From: Spirochaetaceae bacterium
Lineage (GTDB): Bacteria; Spirochaetota; Spirochaetia; SZUA-6; Fen-1364
Direction of reading: 5' to 3'
DNA: 6,338 nt
Assembly (NCBI GenBank): GCA_003170115.1
Contig: PMZS01000201.1
Location: forward strand, 1-6,338
The notes under the pieces are model-generated. The model had not been told where the DNA came from, made no database searches, and saw only the letters and a program-made list of their open reading frames with translations. Position 1 is the stretch's first letter. Each line of letters begins with the position of its first letter. The position numbers and the translations under genes are program-made. Below are positions 1-4,538 of the stretch, in pieces.

Positions 1-295
1 TTTCCCTGCTTCTGCTGGCCACGGCGGTGACGATGATCATCGGGATGCCGGCGAAACGAGGGTCGGCTTTGAGCGCCCGCGCAAAGGTGAAGCCCGCGTC
101 CAGCGACTTCATCATGAGATCGGTCACGACGAGCGCCGGTTTCTCGGCACCGACGGCGGAGCCAAGCGCCTCCAGCGCCTCCCGGGATTCGGAGAAGCAC
201 TTCGTGCGGTACCCCCCGTGCGTGAGGATGGCCTTCTCCATCTCCAGGAAGTCCCTGTCGTCATCGACAAGGTAGATCATCGCTCCATTGGACAT
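1..295 (-). CDS. Response regulator receiver-domain protein, C-terminus cut by window edge
   Basis: The first 98 residues of a CheY-like receiver are visible before the left edge. The acidic pocket is D11-D12-D13 in YLVDDDRDF, the predicted phosphoacceptor is D59 in VVTDLMMK, and the conserved Thr after strand 4 is T90 in MIIVTA. The Lys of strand 5 would lie beyond the edge, so whether an output domain follows cannot be seen. I chose the ATG at 295, five bases after the upstream receiver gene's TGA. A second ATG at 280 (MIYLVDDD) also precedes the whole domain and has a GGAG two bases ahead of it, so it remains possible. The protein resembles its upstream neighbour in length before the DDD, in the DFxEM segment and in the Gly-Tyr after helix 1, which suggests tandem duplication. 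It is probably a phosphorylation target of the upstream kinase. The receiver fold is certain; partner and output are inference. Confidence 0.9.
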   Translation of the reverse strand, partial: MSNGAMIYLVDDDRDFLEMEKAILTHGGYRTKCFSESREALEALGSAVGAEKPALVVTDLMMKSLDAGFTFARALKADPRFAGIPMIIVTAVASRSRE

Positions 296-300
296 GCCGA

Positions 301-726
301 TCAGCCCGGACGCGCCTTCCGCTCCTGGCGGAGTTGCGCGTCGGGCTGCAGCGCCTTGTTGACCACGGTGAGCAGAAGCTGGGGGTCCACGGGCTTCTCC
401 AGCAGGGCGTCGACTGGCAGCCACGTGCGGTCAGGCTCCAGGCGGAAAGGGATGCTGTCGTTCACCGAGGTGATCATGACAAGCGGGATGGACTTGGTGT
501 GCTCGGAGTTGCGAAGCTCGCGGGACACCTCGAAGCCGTCCTCCCGGCTTTCCATGACCATGTCCAGGATGATGATATCAGGCCGGCTCTCGCTCACCTC
601 CGCGAGGCACTGCCGCCCGCTGTATGCAACGCGCACGGAATATCCGTTCTGCTCCAGGAGCATGCGGTTCATCTCGACGAAGTCCGCGTCATCATCAACC
701 AGCAGGACTGTTTTTGCCGAGCTCAT
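301..726 (-). CDS. Single-domain response regulator (stand-alone receiver)
   Basis: A complete 141-residue CheY-like receiver with no output domain. Key residues are all present: acidic D11-D12-D13 (LLVDDDADF), phosphoacceptor D55 (IIILDMVM), T86 (VMITS) and the strand-5 K111-P112 (LLEKPVDP). About 24 residues separate T86 and K111, slightly more than in CheY, and include a Trp-Leu-Pro-Val-Asp segment before the EKPV. The C-terminal tail, from about residue 126, is short and charged. The ATG at 726 is well supported: GGAGG lies six bases upstream at 737-733. The start lies inside the 3' end of the kinase gene (32-nt overlap, different frame), so translation is probably coupled and this is the most likely cognate receiver of that kinase. 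With no DNA-binding, enzymatic or Spo0F-relay partner visible, it could act by protein-protein contact, as a phosphorelay intermediate or as a phosphate sink. Those roles are inference. Confidence 0.95.
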   Translation of the reverse strand: MSSAKTVLLVDDDADFVEMNRMLLEQNGYSVRVAYSGRQCLAEVSESRPDIIILDMVMESREDGFEVSRELRNSEHTKSIPLVMITSVNDSIPFRLEPDRTWLPVDALLEKPVDPQLLLTVVNKALQPDAQLRQERKARPG

Positions 727-2737
727 TGGTTTCCTCCGTGGATATCCTCTCTATGGGGATCCGAACGAGAAAGGACGTGCCCTTGCCCGGATGGCTGTCT
801 ACCGTGATGTCCCCCGCATGCATCTTCACCACGCCGTAGACGATGGACAAGCCCATTCCGGTGCCCTTGCCAAGCTGCTTCGTGGTGTAGAAGGGCGTGA
901 AAATATCCTTGACGACCTCGGGCGGCATGCCACAGCCGTTGTCGCCCACCGTGAGAAGCGCCGCGTCGCCGGACGCGGAGAGGCCCGCACTGATGATGAC
1001 CTCGCCGCTGCCGTTCGTCCCGCCCTTTTCCTCCACCGAATCGATCCCGTTCTGCACGAGATTCAGCAGCATCTGCCGGACCTGGTCCGAGTCCAGCATC
1101 AGCCGGGGCAGACCCGGGGCGATCTCGCATCTCACGCGCGCCACCGCGGGATCCAGCTTCAAGTTCATCGTATCCGCGAGCTCATGCACGAGCCGGCCGA
1201 GGTCCGTCGGAGCCTTGACGACCCGCGACTGCCGCGCGAAATCCAGGAGTCCGCGCATGATCGTGCGGCACCTGTGGGCCTCCGACACGATCATCTGGAT
1301 GTCCTCCGACTCGGGGTCACCGTCCCGATGGGCCTTCAGGAGCATGTGGGAATACAGCAGGATCGTGGAGAGGGGATTGTTGATTTCGTGCGCCACGCCG
1401 GCGGAGATCTGCCCCATGGAGGCAAGCCTTTCCGTCTGGACCAGCCGGTCCTGCGTAGCCTGGTGGGAGCGCTGGAGGATGGAAAGCGTTCCCTCCAGCT
1501 CCTCCACCAGGTAAGGCAGGCACATGCTCACCTCGGCAAGGCCCTGGCAGACGGCCACGGCCTTGTCCCTGCAGGAGGGATAGCCGCAGGAGCCGCAGTT
1601 CAGCTGGTCCTCGGGGCCGAACTTCCGCATCTTCCTCAGGGCATCGGCAATTTCCGCCTCGCCGGGCTGCGGAAGCACCACCGCTTGCTCGCGGAATTCC
1701 CGGGAGAGATCGACGTGGTCGAACTCGCTGAGTGACACCGCCGTGTCCTGGGCTGCCATTGAGCCGTTCTGCTCGTTGATAGAGTCCGTGAGTATCTCCT
1801 TGCGCGCGAAGACGCTCAGGGAATTGGCCATCTTCGGGCCGTTGATGCAGCCCTCGCAGAAGAGAACGTCCAGCACCCGCGCCCTGCTTTTTCCTTCGGA
1901 GAGCTCGCGGAACACCGGCAGGACCCTGTCCTTTCCCTCGGTGACGAGAACGTTGTTCCGCAATATGTCCGCGTCGATGCCCGCCGCGCGCAGGAGGCCG
2001 CCGGAAATAGGGATGGACCGGCCCAGGGACGCGCGCGGCCCGTCCATCTCGACCGGCTCCTCACTCGCCGGCTGGATCCCGGCAGAGGCGAACAGGGAGA
2101 GCAGCTCCTCGTAGGTGAGTGCCGCATCGACAATCCCCTGCACGAAGGGGTCCTTGATCTCGGCCTTCTTGGCGATGCAGGGTCCAATGAAGACGATACG
2201 AATGCCGGAGCCGAATTTGGCCCTTATCGCCCTGGCCGTGGCGATCATCGGAGAGACCACGTGCGCGAGGGAGCCCCGCAGCCGGGGCAGGTACTTCTGC
2301 ACGTACGAGACGATCGCCGGGCAGGGGGTGCTCACCACCGTCTGTCCTCCCCGGATGGCCGCGCGCGCAAGTCGTGCATACTCCCGGCTCACCAGCTCCG
2401 CGCCGAAGGCCACTTCCCAGACCTGTGCAAATCCCAGGCGGCGAAGGGCGGCGACAATGCAGCCAGGGCGTGTGTCGGCGAACGCCGCGGGGAACGAGGG
2501 AGCGATGATGGCGAAAGTTTTTTCCCCTCCTTCCAGCATCCTGCTCACGAGCATCGTCGCATCCTCGATGCGTTTGGCCTTCTGCGTGCAGACCTTCACG
2601 CAGTTCCCGCACGCCACGCACTGCTCCGCGATCACCGTGGCCTGCCCGGCGATGACCTTGATGGCCTTCGCCGGGCACTCGCGCACGCACGCGTAGCAGC
2701 GCCTGCATTTCTCGGGAATCGTTGAGACGATGCTCAC
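695..2737 (-). CDS. Soluble histidine kinase with ferredoxin and [FeFe]-hydrogenase-like sensor domain
   Basis: 680 residues with no membrane segment. Domains in order: a 2[4Fe-4S] ferredoxin (C11, C14, C17, C21 and C40, C43, C46, C50); an [FeFe]-hydrogenase large-subunit-like domain, about 70-315; an Fes-type [4Fe-4S] module, about 375-410 (C381, C384, C389, C406, with an extra C397); a helical linker, about 410-440; then HisKA with H450 (GVAHEINNP) and HATPase_c with N563 (N box), D599-G602 (DNGCG), an F box at 613-616 and GKGTGMGL at 623-630. The hydrogenase-like domain shows three degenerate H-cluster motifs: T137-P-C139-P, G185-P-C187 with K190, and C294-E-G-C297. It therefore keeps four possible cluster cysteines and the Lys that binds a cyanide ligand in true hydrogenases, but lacks the proton-relay Cys. 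There is no PAS domain. The start is GTG at 2737, needed to include C11, 18 nt after hydA. Position in the operon and domain content suggest an H2 or redox sensor controlling the hydrogenase, as proposed for kinase-linked sensory [FeFe] hydrogenases. The signal itself is inference. Confidence 0.94.
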   Translation of the reverse strand: MSIVSTIPEKCRRCYACVRECPAKAIKVIAGQATVIAEQCVACGNCVKVCTQKAKRIEDATMLVSRMLEGGEKTFAIIAPSFPAAFADTRPGCIVAALRRLGFAQVWEVAFGAELVSREYARLARAAIRGGQTVVSTPCPAIVSYVQKYLPRLRGSLAHVVSPMIATARAIRAKFGSGIRIVFIGPCIAKKAEIKDPFVQGIVDAALTYEELLSLFASAGIQPASEEPVEMDGPRASLGRSIPISGGLLRAAGIDADILRNNVLVTEGKDRVLPVFRELSEGKSRARVLDVLFCEGCINGPKMANSLSVFARKEILTDSINEQNGSMAAQDTAVSLSEFDHVDLSREFREQAVVLPQPGEAEIADALRKMRKFGPEDQLNCGSCGYPSCRDKAVAVCQGLAEVSMCLPYLVEELEGTLSILQRSHQATQDRLVQTERLASMGQISAGVAHEINNPLSTILLYSHMLLKAHRDGDPESEDIQMIVSEAHRCRTIMRGLLDFARQSRVVKAPTDLGRLVHELADTMNLKLDPAVARVRCEIAPGLPRLMLDSDQVRQMLLNLVQNGIDSVEEKGGTNGSGEVIISAGLSASGDAALLTVGDNGCGMPPEVVKDIFTPFYTTKQLGKGTGMGLSIVYGVVKMHAGDITVDSHPGKGTSFLVRIPIERISTEETNELGKNSPAG
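733..737 (-). promoter_or_regulatory. Ribosome binding site of the single-domain response regulator, inside the kinase gene
   Basis: GGAGG on the minus strand, six bases before the ATG at 726. It lies within the final codons of the kinase gene, so ribosomes finishing the kinase pass over it. It decides the receiver's start and supports translational coupling across the 32-nt overlap. Confidence 0.85.
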
Positions 2738-2750
2738 GACGCGCCCCGCG

Positions 2751-2757
2751 CCTTCCT
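2751..2757 (-). promoter_or_regulatory. Possible weak ribosome binding site of the histidine kinase gene
   Basis: AGGAAGG overlaps the hydA stop codon (TAG, 2758-2756), but its end is about 13 bases from the GTG start at 2737, longer than the usual spacing. The GC-rich stretch between them holds a GGGGC run and no better match. With the GTG start this suggests weaker initiation for the kinase than for hydA, possibly dependent on coupling to hydA translation. Assignment is tentative. Confidence 0.4.
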
Positions 2758-4525
2758 ATACCCTCTCCCGTGCGGTGTACTTCGTGTGCAGGAGGTGGTG
2801 CGACTTCTCTCCCAGCGGCTTTTTCAGGTACTCCTGGTAGATCGCCGTTACCTCGGGATTGTTGTGGGATTTGCGGATGGGCTTGCCTTCGTCCTCCTTG
2901 TAGATGGCCGCGATCCGTGCCAGGCGCACCTCGTCCGTGGTCAGGCGCGGCTGCCCGCCGCCCCCGATGCAGCCTCCGGGGCAGGTCATGACCTCTACGA
3001 AGTGATACTGCTCCCCGCCCTTGATTCTCTCTATGAGAAGGCGCGCGTTGCCCAGCCCGTGGGCAACTGCGACTTTCACCGTCACCCCTTCAAGGAAGGA
3101 CCACTCCCGCACGGCGCCCTCTATCTTCACGGCCGCCTCTTTCACGCCGGCAAGCCCGGCCACGGGGGCCACGTGCAGGTTTTCGAACGGGAGCTGGCGA
3201 CCGGTCACGATCTCGTAGACGGTGCGCAGGGCCGCTTCCATGACGCCGCCTGTGTTGGCAAAGATGTCCGCGGCACCCGAGGAGGCGCCGAGGATGCTGT
3301 CCATCTTCCCGTCGGGAAGCCCGACAAAATCGATGCCGGCCTCGCGGATCATCCGGCCCAGCTCCCGCGTGGTGAGCACCACGTCCACGTCGCGCACGCC
3401 GCTTGAGTTCATCTCGGGCCGCTGGGACTCGTATTTCTTCGCCGTGCAGGGCATTACCGAGACGACGAAAATTTCTTCCGGTTTCTTGCCGATCTTCTCC
3501 GCGTAGTAGGTCTTGGCAACCGCCCCGAACATCTGCTGGGGGGACTTGCATGTGGAAATGTTGGGGAGGATGTCGGGGTAAAAATGCTCGGCGTACCTGA
3601 TCCAGCCGGGTGAACAGCTTGTGAACAAGGGCAGCGGCACCTGCTGGCCGTCCACGAGCGCCTTCTTCAGACGGGTCAGGAGCTCCGTGCCTTCCTCCAT
3701 GATCGTGAGGTCCGCGGTGAAGTTCGTGTCGAACACCTTGTCGAACCCCATCTGGCGCAGGGCGGTCACCATCTTGCCCGTCACCAGCGTCCCCGGCGGC
3801 ATGCCGAAACATTCGCCGAGAGCGGCTCGAATTGCCGGGGCGGTCTGCACGAGAACCGTCTTCTTCGGATCGTCGATCGCGGCCCAGACCTTGGCGGTCT
3901 CATCGTTCTCCCCGATGGCCCCCACGGGGCACACCGCCGCGCACTGCCCGCACTGCACGCAGACCACGTCCGCGAGGTCTGACGTGAAGGCCGGGCCGAT
4001 GACGGACTGGAACCCACGCTTCTGCGGGAAGATGGCGGCCACTCCCTGCGTCTGGCCGCAGACGGTGACACAGCGCCGGCAGAGGATGCACTTGGCCGTG
4101 TCACGCACGAGGGCCGGGGTGCTCGTGTCCCTGCGCCGCACGCTCTTGCTGCCGGCATAGGTGATCTCGCGGATGCCCAGGTCACGCGCCACGGCCTGCA
4201 GCTCGCAGTCGCCGTTCCTGTTGCAGGTCTGGCAGTCCCCCTCGTGGTCGGAGAGGATCAGCTCCACGACCGTCTTGCGGGCGGCCCGCACGCGCGATGA
4301 GTTGGTGCGCACCTTCATGCCTTCGAAGGCCGGAGTGACGCAGGAGGCCATGAGGGTCTTGGCTCCCTCCACTTCCATGAGGCAGACCCGGCAGGAGCCG
4401 ATGGCCTGCACCTTTTTCAGGTAGCAGAGACTGGGGACCTGGACCCCGGCCTGCCGGGCAGCCTCGAGCAGGCTCGTGCCGTCCGCCACGCTGATTGTCT
4501 TGTTGTCGATTGTCAGGGATGGCAT
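2756..4525 (-). CDS. hydA: [FeFe] hydrogenase catalytic subunit HydA (HndD-like, multi-cluster)
   Basis: 589 residues, complete and cytoplasmic (no signal peptide), about the length of HndD-type subunits. It catalyses reversible H2 oxidation/proton reduction at the H-cluster. Domains in order: NuoG-like [2Fe-2S] (C34, C45, C48, C62); His-ligated [4Fe-4S] (H94, C98, C101, C107); 2[4Fe-4S] ferredoxin (C146, C149, C152, C156 and C189, C192, C195, C199); the H-domain from about 225; and a small-subunit-like C-terminus, about 528-585, ending near HHLLHTKY. H-cluster motifs are TSCSPGW (C304, S305), MPCTAKK (C360, K363) and TCPGGC (C515, C519), plus TGGVMEAALR at 425-434. C304 matches the proton-donor Cys, but S305 stands where the standard enzymes have a cluster-ligand Cys (see findings). 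ATG at 4525 has GAGGAG six bases upstream. It lies 13 nt after the NuoF-GltD gene, its likely electron-transfer partner. The cluster chain resembles NuoG and bifurcating HydA. No maturases (HydE, HydF, HydG) are in the window. Hydrogenase identity is very secure; bifurcation is inferred. Confidence 0.97.
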   Translation of the reverse strand: MPSLTIDNKTISVADGTSLLEAARQAGVQVPSLCYLKKVQAIGSCRVCLMEVEGAKTLMASCVTPAFEGMKVRTNSSRVRAARKTVVELILSDHEGDCQTCNRNGDCELQAVARDLGIREITYAGSKSVRRRDTSTPALVRDTAKCILCRRCVTVCGQTQGVAAIFPQKRGFQSVIGPAFTSDLADVVCVQCGQCAAVCPVGAIGENDETAKVWAAIDDPKKTVLVQTAPAIRAALGECFGMPPGTLVTGKMVTALRQMGFDKVFDTNFTADLTIMEEGTELLTRLKKALVDGQQVPLPLFTSCSPGWIRYAEHFYPDILPNISTCKSPQQMFGAVAKTYYAEKIGKKPEEIFVVSVMPCTAKKYESQRPEMNSSGVRDVDVVLTTRELGRMIREAGIDFVGLPDGKMDSILGASSGAADIFANTGGVMEAALRTVYEIVTGRQLPFENLHVAPVAGLAGVKEAAVKIEGAVREWSFLEGVTVKVAVAHGLGNARLLIERIKGGEQYHFVEVMTCPGGCIGGGGQPRLTTDEVRLARIAAIYKEDEGKPIRKSHNNPEVTAIYQEYLKKPLGEKSHHLLHTKYTARERV

Positions 4526-4531
4526 ATGTTT

Positions 4532-4537
4532 CTCCTC
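4532..4537 (-). promoter_or_regulatory. Ribosome binding site of hydA
   Basis: GAGGAG on the minus strand, six bases before the ATG at 4525, is a near-consensus Shine-Dalgarno sequence in the 13-nt gap after the NuoF-GltD stop (TAG, 4541-4539). It fixes the hydA start. Confidence 0.85.
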
Positions 4538-4538
4538 T

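Noticed and set aside
218..1735. A 505-codon open frame on the plus strand.
   Set aside because: It lies wholly antisense to the kinase and receiver genes, whose domains are unmistakable. Its translation shows no recognisable domain and is rich in Arg, His, Gly and Leu, as expected from the reverse of G/C-biased third positions.
695..2737. Calling the kinase gene a second catalytic [FeFe] hydrogenase.
   Set aside because: The proton-donor Cys is replaced by Pro, motif 3 has lost a residue, and the protein ends in complete HisKA and HATPase_c domains, so a sensory role is far more likely.
2738..2755. A terminator or promoter between hydA and the kinase gene.
   Set aside because: The gap is only 18 nt, GC-rich, with no T-run, hairpin or recognisable -10/-35 boxes.
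2756..4525. Calling this gene NuoG (complex I) because of its N-terminal [2Fe-2S], His-ligated [4Fe-4S] and ferredoxin clusters.
   Set aside because: The C-terminal half carries the H-cluster motifs TSCSPGW, MPCTAKK and TCPGGC with GGGGQP, which define [FeFe] hydrogenases and are absent from NuoG.
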